From assembly GCA_003260025.2 (NCBI GenBank), contig QFZU02000191.1, positions 1 to 52,956 on the forward strand: DNA of 52,956 bases, written 5' to 3'. Positions within the stretch are counted from its first letter, which is position 1. Each line of letters starts with the position of its first letter. The stretch comes from Microbispora triticiradicis. GTDB lineage: Bacteria; Actinomycetota; Actinomycetes; Streptosporangiales; Streptosporangiaceae. Below the pieces are notes generated by a model. The model ran no database searches. It had not been told where the DNA came from and was given only the letters and a program-made list of their open reading frames with translations. Made by a program: the position numbers and the translations under genes. This document shows, in pieces, positions 7,992-16,336 of the stretch.

Positions 7992-9380
7992 GTGGGTTTT
8001 GGGGATCAATGGTCGATCAGGAGTCGTGTCGCGCTGTTCACCGGCACGGCTGTCGCCCTGTTGTGCGTGGCGTTCTCGGTCGTTCTGGTGTGGGCGCTGC
8101 ACCAGGCGGCCGGCCGGCATCTCGTCAGTGAGGTGACGGCGGCGGGTGAGCGGGCGGCCTACCAGGTGGAACGCGCGCGGGATGGAGCCGTGCTGCCGCC
8201 CGAGTCCCCGGCCCTGAAAGGGTCCGTGCAGGTGGTGGGCCCGGGGGGCCAGGTGCGTGCCGCGACGCCCGACATGCGGGGCAAGCCGCCCATGGCGCGG
8301 TTCCGTCCGGAGGCGCCGCAGCTCAGGACCGTCCAGGAGGTCTGCGGGGGCGTGTTCGGCGCGGGCCGGTGCCGCGTCGTGGTCGCGCAGCGGGTCTACC
8401 ACGACGGCCAGGACTGGACCGTCTACAGCGCCGCGCCGGTGCGGACCTTCGACGTCGCGCCCGGGCTGGTGGCCGGGCTGGCGGCGGGGTCCGCGCTCGT
8501 CACCGCCGCCGTCGCGTACGGCGCCCGGCGCAGCGTCAGGCGGGCGCTCACGCCGGTGAAGGCCATCAGCGCGGAGCTCGACGAGATCAACACGTCCGAG
8601 CTCGGCCGGCGGGTGCCGGTCCCGGCGGGCAGGGGAGAGATCTACGACCTCGCCCAGAGCGTCAACTACACGCTCGACCGGCTGGAGGAGACCTTCGAGC
8701 AGCAGCGCCGCTTCACCTCCGACGCCTCCCACGAGCTGCGCAGCCCGATCACCGCGATCCGCGCGCAGGTGGAGGACGCGCTGCTGGCTCCCGAGGAGAC
8801 CGACGTACGGGAGATCGGTGAGGCCGTGCTGAGGAGCATCGACCGCCTTCAGGCGATCGCCGCCGACCTGCTGACGCTGACCCGCCTCGACGCCGGCGCG
8901 CCGTGCGAACGCGAGCCGCTGGACCTCGGCCGGCTCGTGGCCGACGAACTGGGCCACCGCCGGGCCGTGCACACGATGGTCCCGCGGCTGCCCCCCGGGG
9001 TGACCGTCCGGGGCGACCGCATCCGGCTGGGCCGCCTGATCACCAACCTGCTCGACAACGCCGACAGGCACGCCGCGTCCTCGGTGAGCCTGGAGGTGCG
9101 GCGGGACGAGTCGCCCGACGGCGACCCCCGTTTCCTGTCCGGCACCGCGGTGCTGGAGGTGCTCGACGACGGCACGGGGATCCCCGGCGACCAGCGCGAG
9201 CGGGTCTTCCAGCGATTCACCCGCCTGGACACCGCCCGGAGCAGGGGCGCCGGAGGGGCCGGGCTGGGCCTGCCGATCGCCCGGCAGATCGCCGAGAGCC
9301 ACGGGGGGTCGCTGACGATCATCGACAGCCCGCGGGGCGCCCGCTTCCTGCTGCGCCTGCCGCTGTCACGGGAACCCTGA
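7992..9380 (+). CDS. Sensor histidine kinase, orphan
   Basis: About 462 aa, a two-TM membrane histidine kinase. Domains in order: TM1 (LFTGTAVALLCVAFSVVLVWAL), extracytoplasmic loop of about 110 residues with a Cys pair (VCGGVFGAGRC), TM2 (LVAGLAAGSALVTAAVAYGA), HAMP, HisKA with the phospho-accepting His in SDASHELRSPITAIR (His247), and HATPase with N box LITNLLDNADRHA, G1 DDGTGIP and G2 GLGLPIA. The start is uncertain: GTG 7992 has a GGAG 11 nt upstream, while in-frame ATG 7953 and GTG 7932 lack a ribosome site. A possible -10 TACTAT lies at 7911-7916. No response regulator gene is adjacent. Confidence 0.9.
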   Translation: MGFGDQWSIRSRVALFTGTAVALLCVAFSVVLVWALHQAAGRHLVSEVTAAGERAAYQVERARDGAVLPPESPALKGSVQVVGPGGQVRAATPDMRGKPPMARFRPEAPQLRTVQEVCGGVFGAGRCRVVVAQRVYHDGQDWTVYSAAPVRTFDVAPGLVAGLAAGSALVTAAVAYGARRSVRRALTPVKAISAELDEINTSELGRRVPVPAGRGEIYDLAQSVNYTLDRLEETFEQQRRFTSDASHELRSPITAIRAQVEDALLAPEETDVREIGEAVLRSIDRLQAIAADLLTLTRLDAGAPCEREPLDLGRLVADELGHRRAVHTMVPRLPPGVTVRGDRIRLGRLITNLLDNADRHAASSVSLEVRRDESPDGDPRFLSGTAVLEVLDDGTGIPGDQRERVFQRFTRLDTARSRGAGGAGLGLPIARQIAESHGGSLTIIDSPRGARFLLRLPLSREP

Positions 9381-9399
9381 CCCCCTCGCGGTGACCCCC

Positions 9400-10269
9400 T
9401 CAGCGGGCGGGCGGCGCCTCGGCGCGGCTCTCCGTCGTCGTGTCGTCATCGCGCCGGGTGCGGCGCGGACGGGGCGCGGCGGCCCGGCGGGTCGTCGTGG
9501 AAGCCTGCCCGCCCGTGGGCGTTCCGGGGGCGTCGCCGGCGGGGTCCGTCCGGTCCTCCGCTACGGCCGCGGAGGGAGCGGGACCGGCCGGTGTCTCCGG
9601 GGCCGCCGGGGTGTCCGTACCGGCTCGGGGGCCGGTTCGCGGGCCGGGCCGTGAACCGGAGGGCCGCGCCGCCGGGTCCGGCGTGCCCGCCCCCGCGTCC
9701 TGGTCCTCCCGGGACTCGCGGGGCTGCCGGGCCTCGCCGCGTGACTCACCGGCGTCGCGGGTGCCGCGGGTCTCCCGGTCCTCGCCGGGCCACTGCGGGC
9801 GCAGTGCGGCGATCACCGCGTCGGCCTCGGCGTCGGCGGCGAACTCGCCGGCCGCCTCCGCCTCGCGGCGCTTGATGACCACCATGTGGTCCACCGAGAC
9901 ACGGCCGCCGCCGGTGACGGCGAGCAGCACGGACGCGGCTCCGAGCGCCACGATCAGCTCGATGGCGCCGCCCGTGAGGGGCAGGCCGGTGTCACCGGCG
10001 GTGACCACGAACACGGCGAGGGCCTCGGCGAACAGCAGCAGCCCGACGGCCGGCACGGCGAGACCCGCGATCAGCAGCGTGCCGCCCACCAGTTCGACCA
10101 GCATGGTGACGGCCGCCCAGAGGTAGGGGACGGGCGCGTGGAGTTCGGTGAACTGCGCCTGGGTGGCGTTGAGGCCGGCTTCGAGCTTCTGCCAGCCGTT
10201 GGCGAAGAAGATCCCGCCGACGCCCATGCGGGCGGCCAGCGAGGCCAGGTCGTGCAAGGTTTTCTTCAC
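9400..10269 (-). CDS. DoxX-family membrane protein with long charged C-terminal tail
   Basis: A 289-aa protein. Residues 1 to about 130 form a four-helix DoxX domain (LAARMGVGGIFFANGWQKL, then MLVELVGGTLLIAGLAV and FVVTAGDTGLPLTGGAIELIVALG), a family linked to membrane redox and oxidative stress proteins. From about residue 135 on the protein is low-complexity: an Ala/Glu-rich stretch, then an Arg/Glu/Gly-rich segment, then a Pro/Ala/Thr-rich end with Arg clusters. That tail is predicted to be disordered and is much longer than in usual DoxX proteins (about 130-180 aa). The start is GTG at 10269. It ends 19 bp from the convergent kinase gene. Function is unknown beyond the family. Confidence 0.85.
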   Translation of the reverse strand: MKKTLHDLASLAARMGVGGIFFANGWQKLEAGLNATQAQFTELHAPVPYLWAAVTMLVELVGGTLLIAGLAVPAVGLLLFAEALAVFVVTAGDTGLPLTGGAIELIVALGAASVLLAVTGGGRVSVDHMVVIKRREAEAAGEFAADAEADAVIAALRPQWPGEDRETRGTRDAGESRGEARQPRESREDQDAGAGTPDPAARPSGSRPGPRTGPRAGTDTPAAPETPAGPAPSAAVAEDRTDPAGDAPGTPTGGQASTTTRRAAAPRPRRTRRDDDTTTESRAEAPPAR

Positions 10270-10350
10270 GGCTTCTCATCCTGGGGGCTGGGGGGCGGCG
10301 GCTTGCCCGGATACTCTCCCCGGCCCGGTCGCCGTCATGCGCGGACCAGG

Positions 10351-11943
10351 TCAGGCGTCCGCGCGCTCGGGCGCCGGGGTCTCGGTGCCGGGATCGCCGG
10401 CCGGGTGACGGGGGAGCAGCAGGGCCACGGCCAGCGCGGTGAGCGCGAGCAGCGCCACGCTGACGACGACGGTGCTGTGCAGGGCGGTGACGAAGGCCGC
10501 GCGGGCGGCGGCCAGGAGCGCGTCCCCGGTGACGCCGCCGGCCTTCCCGGCCACGTGCGCGGCCGCGGCCAGCGACTCCCGCGCCTGCGTCATGAGGCCG
10601 GACGGGACTCCGGGGACGGTTCCGAGGGACGGGGCGTACACGATCGTGGTGATCGTCCCGAGTACGGCGATGCCGAGGCCGGCTCCGAGCTCGTAGGCGG
10701 TCTCCTCGATCGCGGCCGCGCCGCCGGCCCGCGACTCCGGCGCCGAGGCCATGATCGTGTCCGACGCCGCGAGCAGGGCGACCTCGACGCCGAAGCCGAT
10801 CCCCGCGAAACACGCGATGAGCATCACGGGGTGCTGCTCGGTCCCCCAGGTCAGCACCGGGGCGAGGGACAGCGCGGTGAGCGCGAGGCCGCCGCCGACC
10901 GTCGCGCGCAGCCCGATCCGCCCCAGCACGTGCGCGGCGGCGAGGCCCCCGGCGACGGCCGCGACCATCAGCGGCAGCATCCGCACTGCGGCCTCCAGCG
11001 GGGACAGCCCCAGCACGAGCTGCAGATACTGCGCCAGCATCAGCTCCAGGCCGACCAGCGCGAAGACGGCCAGCACCACGCAGCCGACGCCGGTCGCGAA
11101 GCCGCGCTGCCCGAACAGCCCGATGTCGAGCAGGGGGAAGGCCAGCCGCCGCTGGCGCAGGACGAACCAGGCGAGCATCGCGGCGCCGGCCACGAGGACG
11201 ACGAGCGCCGGACCCCGGCCCAGCGTGTGCCCCGATCCCGCCTCCTTGAGCCCGAACGCGACCGACAGGATGCCGAGGGTCGACAGCGCGGCGCTGAGCG
11301 CGTCCCACGGGTGGTCGGCCCGCCTCGGCGAGGCGGGCAGGATCCGTACGGCGAACGGCAGGGCCACCAGCAGCAGCGGCACGTTGATCAGGAAGACCGC
11401 GCCCCACCACAGGTGCTCGACGAGCACCCCGCCGATCAGCGGCCCGACGGCCGCGCCCGCGGCGGCCACGGCGCTCCAGACGCCGAGCGCGACGGCCCGC
11501 TCCCGCCGGTCGGTGAACACCTGCCGGATGATCGACAGCGTCGCCGGCATGATCATCGCGCCGCCGACGCCGAGGAAGGCCCGCGCCACGATCAGCGCGA
11601 GCGGCGTCGCGGCGAACGCCGCCGCCAGCGAGGCAAGGCCGAACACCACGTAGCCGCCGAGCACGAACGGCCGCCTGCCGTACCGGTCGCCCAGCGTGCC
11701 GAACGTCACCAGCAGCGGCGCGACCACCAGCGAGTAGACGTCGATGATCCACAGGAGCTGGACGGACGACGGCTCCAGGGCGGCGGTGAGCGCGGGGACC
11801 GCGATGTGCAGCACGGTCGCGTCGACCGCGATCAGGAGCAGGCTGAAACACAGCAGCACGAGGACCGACCACCGGCTGACCCGGGGCTCGCGCAGGGCGC
11901 CCGCCACGCGGACGGTGACGGACCCGACCGAAACCATGATCAT
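10351..11943 (-). CDS. MFS transporter, DHA2 (EmrB/QacA) drug:proton antiporter family
   Basis: A 530-aa integral membrane exporter with about 14 predicted TM helices. Family motifs are visible: LLLIAVDATVLHIAVPAL in TM1 (motif D1 type), LGDRYGRRPFVLGG (motif A) in the 2-3 loop, and GAAVGPLIGGVLVEHLWWGAVFLINVPL in TM5-6 (motif C with the DHA2 W-R/W-x-FxINxP hallmark). DHA2 members expel hydrophobic or cationic drugs using proton motive force. The cytoplasmic C-terminus is short and Pro/Glu-rich. In-frame ATGs at 11943 and 11937 compete as start. No regulator is adjacent, and the substrate is unknown. It is divergent from the double AAA+ gene across 222 bp in which I found only a possible -10 TATAAC (12136-12141). 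Confidence 0.92.
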   Translation of the reverse strand: MIMVSVGSVTVRVAGALREPRVSRWSVLVLLCFSLLLIAVDATVLHIAVPALTAALEPSSVQLLWIIDVYSLVVAPLLVTFGTLGDRYGRRPFVLGGYVVFGLASLAAAFAATPLALIVARAFLGVGGAMIMPATLSIIRQVFTDRRERAVALGVWSAVAAAGAAVGPLIGGVLVEHLWWGAVFLINVPLLLVALPFAVRILPASPRRADHPWDALSAALSTLGILSVAFGLKEAGSGHTLGRGPALVVLVAGAAMLAWFVLRQRRLAFPLLDIGLFGQRGFATGVGCVVLAVFALVGLELMLAQYLQLVLGLSPLEAAVRMLPLMVAAVAGGLAAAHVLGRIGLRATVGGGLALTALSLAPVLTWGTEQHPVMLIACFAGIGFGVEVALLAASDTIMASAPESRAGGAAAIEETAYELGAGLGIAVLGTITTIVYAPSLGTVPGVPSGLMTQARESLAAAAHVAGKAGGVTGDALLAAARAAFVTALHSTVVVSVALLALTALAVALLLPRHPAGDPGTETPAPERADA

Positions 11944-12165
11944 AAACCGCTCAGTGCCTGCGGCCCCGCTGGAACATGCGTGGCAGCTTAAGCCATGGGA
12001 AGGGGATCTCTCAGCCCTTCCGGTGATGTCGGGAACACAGCGCCGGTTCCGTATCGTTCCAGGTGATCACAGGGACCGGCGGGTGCCTCGTCAACCGTGC
12101 CGCGCGGGGTCCACCCATTCCCTTCCCCCGTGCGGTATAACCGGGGTCGAAGCGGGGAGGCGTCG

Positions 12166-14514
12166 ATGCGGGACTCCGACAGAGCACGGGCGGCGAGCCT
12201 CTTAAGTCGGACTGCGGCACGTGATCTGTTCGAACAGGTGCGTTTCCGCTATTTCCATCTTCCGCCGTTCGCGCGGCGCGTGCTGTTCGTGGTGCTGCTC
12301 GTCGCCGTCATGGGCGTGGCCGCGGCCCTCAACTGGTCGCTGATGCCCACCTTCATCGGCACCGTGACGGCGCTGGCCTTCGTCGCGCTGGCGCTCAGCT
12401 ATCCCCGCGCCGCCGCGACCGTGCTGGTGCTCGCCGCGTGGGGCCTGCTGCTGCCGCTGTTCATGGTGGTGTACGGCGGGCAGTCGCCCGTGCCCGGCCT
12501 ACTGATGCTGCTCGGCGTGCTGGTCGCGATCTCGGCCCACCTGATCCGGTGGGTGCCGCCCTGGCTGACGACGCTCATGTCCCTGGCGGCCGCCGGGCTG
12601 GTCGCGCTGTCGCTGTCGCCGCTGTCCTCCTCCGCCGCCCTGTGGGGCGCGTACGGCGCGGCCGCCGCGGTGCTCCTCTACCGGCTGATCCTGGCCCGCA
12701 GGGTGCGCGCCGCCGCGGAGCGCGAGCCGATCGGCGGAGAGGCCCACGAGAGGCAGCAGGTCAGGGCGGGCGGTCACCGGCCGGCCGCGGCCGAGACCGG
12801 CGACCCGCCGCCGATCACCGTCGAGCAGGCTCTCGCCGAACTGGAGTCCATGATCGGCCTCGAACCGGTCAAGGAGCAGGTGCGGGCCATCGCCGCGTCC
12901 ATCGAGGCGGCCAGGCTGCGCAGGGAGGCGGGCTACGCCAACGAGCGGCCCATGCGCCACTTCGTGTTCGTCGGCCCGCCGGGGACGGGCAAGACCAGCG
13001 TGGCCCGCACCCTCGCCAAGATCTTCTACGCCTTCGGCCTGCTGGAGACGCCCTTCGTGGTCGAGGCGCAGCGGGCCGACCTCGTGGGGGAGTATCTCGG
13101 CGCCACCGCCATCAAGACCAACGAGCTCATCGACCGGGCGCTCGGCGGGGTCCTGTTCGTCGACGAGGCGTACGGCCTGATCAACTCGGGCGACGGCCAG
13201 CCCGACCGGTTCGGCGCGGAGGCCGTGCAGACGCTGCTCAAGCGGGCCGAGGACGACCGTGACCGGCTCATCGTCATCCTCGCCGGATACGAGCGCGAGA
13301 CGAACGACTTCCTGTCGTCCAACCCCGGGCTGTCCAGCCGGTTCGCCACCCGGGTCCGCTTCCCCAGCTACGACCCCGGCGAGCTGCTGGAGATCACCGA
13401 GGCGTTGCAGGAGCGCCGGGGCGACCGGCTCGCCCCCGAGGCCCGTCCCGTGCTGCGCCGCTTTTTCGAGGACGTCCACCGCCGGGGGCTCGTCGACGAC
13501 CTCGGCAACGCCCGCTTCGCCCGCAGCCTCGCCGAGGCCGCCGCGCAGGCGCGCGACGTGCGGGTCGTGAGCGCGGGCGGGGCGCCGCGCGGCGAGGACC
13601 TGGTGACGATCACGGCCGGCGACGTGACCAAGGCGTTCGACGAGATCACCGCACGCTACCGCGGCTACCAGGCCACGCCGACGCTGGACGAGGCGCTCGC
13701 GGACCTCGACCGGATGGCCGGGCTGGAGCCGGTCAAGCGGCAGGTCCACGCGATCACGGCCCAGCTCAAGGTGGCCAGGATGCGGCAGGAGCAGGGCCTG
13801 CCGGTCCAGTCGCAGATGCGGCACTTCGTGTTCGCCGGCCCGCCCGGCACCGGCAAGACGACCGTCGCGAGGATCCTCGGCCGGATCTTCTCGGCGCTCG
13901 GCCTGCTCGCCAGGCCCGACGTCGTCGAGGCGTCCAGGGCCGACCTCGTCGGCCAGCACCTGGGCGCCACCGCGATCAAGACCAACGAGCTGGTCGACCG
14001 GGCGCTCGGCGGCGTGCTGTTCGTCGACGAGGCGTACGGCCTGGTCAACACCGGCTATTCGGGGGGAGACGCCTTCGGGGCCGAGGCCGTGCAGACCCTG
14101 CTGAAGCGGGCCGAGGACGACCGCGACCGCCTGGTGATCATCCTGGCCGGTTACGAGCGCGAGATGGACGCCTTCCTCGCCACCAATCCCGGCCTGGCCT
14201 CGCGGTTCAACCAGCGGGTGGCGTTCCCCTCCTACTCGCCGTCCGAGCTGGCCGAGATCGCCAACCTGCAGGCCGCCGCGGCCGGCGACAGGTTCGACGC
14301 CTCCGCCGGGCGCGACCTGGCCGACGTCTTCGACTGGGTCTGCCGTGAAGGACTGATCGACGGGCTGGGCAACGGCCGCTTCGCCCGCTCGCTGTACGAG
14401 CGCGCGGCGCTGCGGCGCGACGTGCGCCTGGCCGCCCAGGGCACGGCGAACGCCGCCGAGCTGACCACGATAACCAGCGAGGACGTCCGCAGCGCGGTGG
14501 ACGAGCTGTCCTGA
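12166..14514 (+). CDS. Membrane-anchored protein with two tandem CbxX/CfqX-type AAA+ ATPase modules
   Basis: A 782-aa protein. Residues about 39-178 hold five or six hydrophobic segments (RVLFVVLLVAVMGVAAAL, PTFIGTVTALAFVALAL, LLLPLFMVVY, LLMLLGVLVAI and others). A charged linker of about 45 residues follows, then two AAA+ modules about 288 residues apart. Walker A motifs are GPPGTGKT at 270-277 and 558-565 (Lys276, Lys564); both have Walker B GGVLFVDEAYGL and the sensor-1 IVILAGYERE/VIILAGYERE. Each module starts with a helical segment (LxxLxxMxGLEPVK). This resembles CbbX, SpoVK and EccA AAA+ domains, but those are soluble and usually single. The strong GGGGAGG upstream fixes the start at 12166. 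No ESX genes are nearby, so the partner is unknown. Confidence 0.92.
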   Translation: MRDSDRARAASLLSRTAARDLFEQVRFRYFHLPPFARRVLFVVLLVAVMGVAAALNWSLMPTFIGTVTALAFVALALSYPRAAATVLVLAAWGLLLPLFMVVYGGQSPVPGLLMLLGVLVAISAHLIRWVPPWLTTLMSLAAAGLVALSLSPLSSSAALWGAYGAAAAVLLYRLILARRVRAAAEREPIGGEAHERQQVRAGGHRPAAAETGDPPPITVEQALAELESMIGLEPVKEQVRAIAASIEAARLRREAGYANERPMRHFVFVGPPGTGKTSVARTLAKIFYAFGLLETPFVVEAQRADLVGEYLGATAIKTNELIDRALGGVLFVDEAYGLINSGDGQPDRFGAEAVQTLLKRAEDDRDRLIVILAGYERETNDFLSSNPGLSSRFATRVRFPSYDPGELLEITEALQERRGDRLAPEARPVLRRFFEDVHRRGLVDDLGNARFARSLAEAAAQARDVRVVSAGGAPRGEDLVTITAGDVTKAFDEITARYRGYQATPTLDEALADLDRMAGLEPVKRQVHAITAQLKVARMRQEQGLPVQSQMRHFVFAGPPGTGKTTVARILGRIFSALGLLARPDVVEASRADLVGQHLGATAIKTNELVDRALGGVLFVDEAYGLVNTGYSGGDAFGAEAVQTLLKRAEDDRDRLVIILAGYEREMDAFLATNPGLASRFNQRVAFPSYSPSELAEIANLQAAAAGDRFDASAGRDLADVFDWVCREGLIDGLGNGRFARSLYERAALRRDVRLAAQGTANAAELTTITSEDVRSAVDELS

Positions 14515-14635
14515 TCCGCGAGCCGCCCTGATCCGGAGGAGAGCCGCGTCGCGGCGATGCGTGTCCCGCTGACGGCGATCGTCACTTTCTGCTACTAATC
14601 TACTTCGTAGGGTAGCCGGAGGAGCGGAGAGACAC

Positions 14636-16336
14636 GTGAGACCACGATGGCCGGTCGCCCTGGCCCTGCTCGCGGCCGTGTGGGCCGCGAGCGCGTGTGG
14701 TGCGCAGCGGGGGCCCGGCGAACAGGACGGCGCGCTCGCCCCCTCCCCGGTCAAGGCGTACGACATCAACCCCCTGCCCCGGGACAAGGTCAAGGACGGC
14801 GGCACCCTGCGGTGGGGGCTCGTCGACTTCCCCACCCAGTGGAACCGCAACCACGTCGACGGCGACGGCAACGCGGTCGAGGCCGTGACAGACGCGCTCA
14901 TGCCGCGCACGTTCCGGTCCGACGAGCGGGGACGGCCGTCCCTCGACACCGACTACGTGACCAACGCCCGCATCACCGCCACCTCTCCCCGGCAGGTCGT
15001 CACCTACTCGATCAACCCCAAGGCGCGATGGTCGGACGGCAAGCCGATCACCTGGAACGACTTCGCCGCCCAGTGGAAGGCGATGAGCGGGCGCGACCAC
15101 GACTACCGGGTCGACGCGGCCATCGCCTACGAGAACATCCAGAGCGTGGCCCGGGGGTCGAGCGACCGGGAGGTGGTGGTCACCCTCGCCCAGCCGTTCA
15201 ACGAGTGGCAGTCGCTGTTCACGCCGCTGTACCCCAGCGTGACCAACGCGACGCCGGCCGCGTTCAACTCCGACTGGATCAACCGGATCCCGGTGACCGC
15301 CGGGCCGTTCCGGGTGGAGCGGCTCGACGCCAAGGGCAGGACGGTCACCCTCGCCCGCGACCCCGGCTGGTGGGGGAACCGGCCCAAGCTCGACCGCATG
15401 GAGTTCCGGACGGTGCGGCCCGACCAGATGGTGCGCGCGTTCACCAAGGGAGACGTCGACGTGTTCGAGGTGGGTCCGTCCCCCGACGACTACGCGCGGG
15501 TCAGGGAGGCGTGGGACGCGGTGGTCCGGCAGGCCGCCGGCACGCAGTACCGCCAGTTCACCATGAACGGCGAGAGCCCGGTCCTGTCCGACGTCCGGGT
15601 GCGCCAGGCCGTCGCCGCGGCGCTCGACCGCCGCGCCCTCATGCAGGCCGACCTCAAGGGCCTCGGCTGGCCGACGGTGACCCTGGACAACCACTTCCTC
15701 ATGAACAGCCAGTACGGCTACCACGCCAACGCGGCGGAGACCGGCGGCTACGACCCGGCCCTGGCCGGCCGGCTGCTCGACCAGGCGGGCTGGAAGATGT
15801 CCGGCAAGGCGCGGACGAAGAACGGCAAGCCGCTCACGCTGCGCTTCGTCGTCCCCGACGGGATCCCGCCGAGCCTCGCCGAGGCCCAGGCCGCCGGGCG
15901 GATGCTGCAGCGCGTCGGCGTGCGGACCGAGGTGCGCAAGGTGTCCTTCAACGACTTCTTCGGCAAGTACCTCATCCCCGGCGACTTCGACCTCACCGCC
16001 TTCGCCTACCCGAGCACGCCCTACCCGGTGTCCGGCGCCTTCGACGTCTACGCCGACGGCGAGCGCGGCAAGGGCGACGACGTCGAGTGGTACTCCAACC
16101 TGGGGCGCAGCGGCAGCAGGCAGATCGACCAGGCCATGTACCGCGCCGGCAGCGTGCTCGACCCCGCCAAGGTGCCCGGCCTGCTCAACGACGCCGACCG
16201 GCTGGTCTGGAAGGAGGTCAACGTGCTGCCGCTCTACCAGTGCCCGCAGGGCGTGGTGGTGCGCTCCGCGCTGGCCAACATCGGAGCCGGCGGCTTCTAC
16301 GACCTCAGGTACGAGGACATCGGCTACGCCTCCTGA
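14636..16336 (+). CDS. ABC transporter family 5 substrate-binding lipoprotein, orphan
   Basis: A 566-aa SBP_bac_5 (oligopeptide/dipeptide/nickel class) extracytoplasmic binding protein. A signal peptide ends in the lipobox ASAC with lipidated Cys21, so it should be tethered to the outer face of the membrane. Family features are GGTLRWGLVDFPTQWN, the cluster near RWSDGKPITWNDFAAQW, and ALDRRALMQ. GTG start with a good purine-rich RBS (GGAGGAGCGGAG). It lies 121 bp behind the AAA+ gene on the same strand, and no oligopeptide permease or ATPase genes follow. Its 3' end overlaps the convergent pxpC by 13 bp. Ligand unknown; a peptide is the family default. Confidence 0.92.
   Translation: MRPRWPVALALLAAVWAASACGAQRGPGEQDGALAPSPVKAYDINPLPRDKVKDGGTLRWGLVDFPTQWNRNHVDGDGNAVEAVTDALMPRTFRSDERGRPSLDTDYVTNARITATSPRQVVTYSINPKARWSDGKPITWNDFAAQWKAMSGRDHDYRVDAAIAYENIQSVARGSSDREVVVTLAQPFNEWQSLFTPLYPSVTNATPAAFNSDWINRIPVTAGPFRVERLDAKGRTVTLARDPGWWGNRPKLDRMEFRTVRPDQMVRAFTKGDVDVFEVGPSPDDYARVREAWDAVVRQAAGTQYRQFTMNGESPVLSDVRVRQAVAAALDRRALMQADLKGLGWPTVTLDNHFLMNSQYGYHANAAETGGYDPALAGRLLDQAGWKMSGKARTKNGKPLTLRFVVPDGIPPSLAEAQAAGRMLQRVGVRTEVRKVSFNDFFGKYLIPGDFDLTAFAYPSTPYPVSGAFDVYADGERGKGDDVEWYSNLGRSGSRQIDQAMYRAGSVLDPAKVPGLLNDADRLVWKEVNVLPLYQCPQGVVVRSALANIGAGGFYDLRYEDIGYAS

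Noticed and set aside
11936-11943. ATGATCAT palindrome at the MFS gene start as an operator
   Set aside because: Only 8 bp and explained by the overlapping start codons MIM; too short to support a claim.
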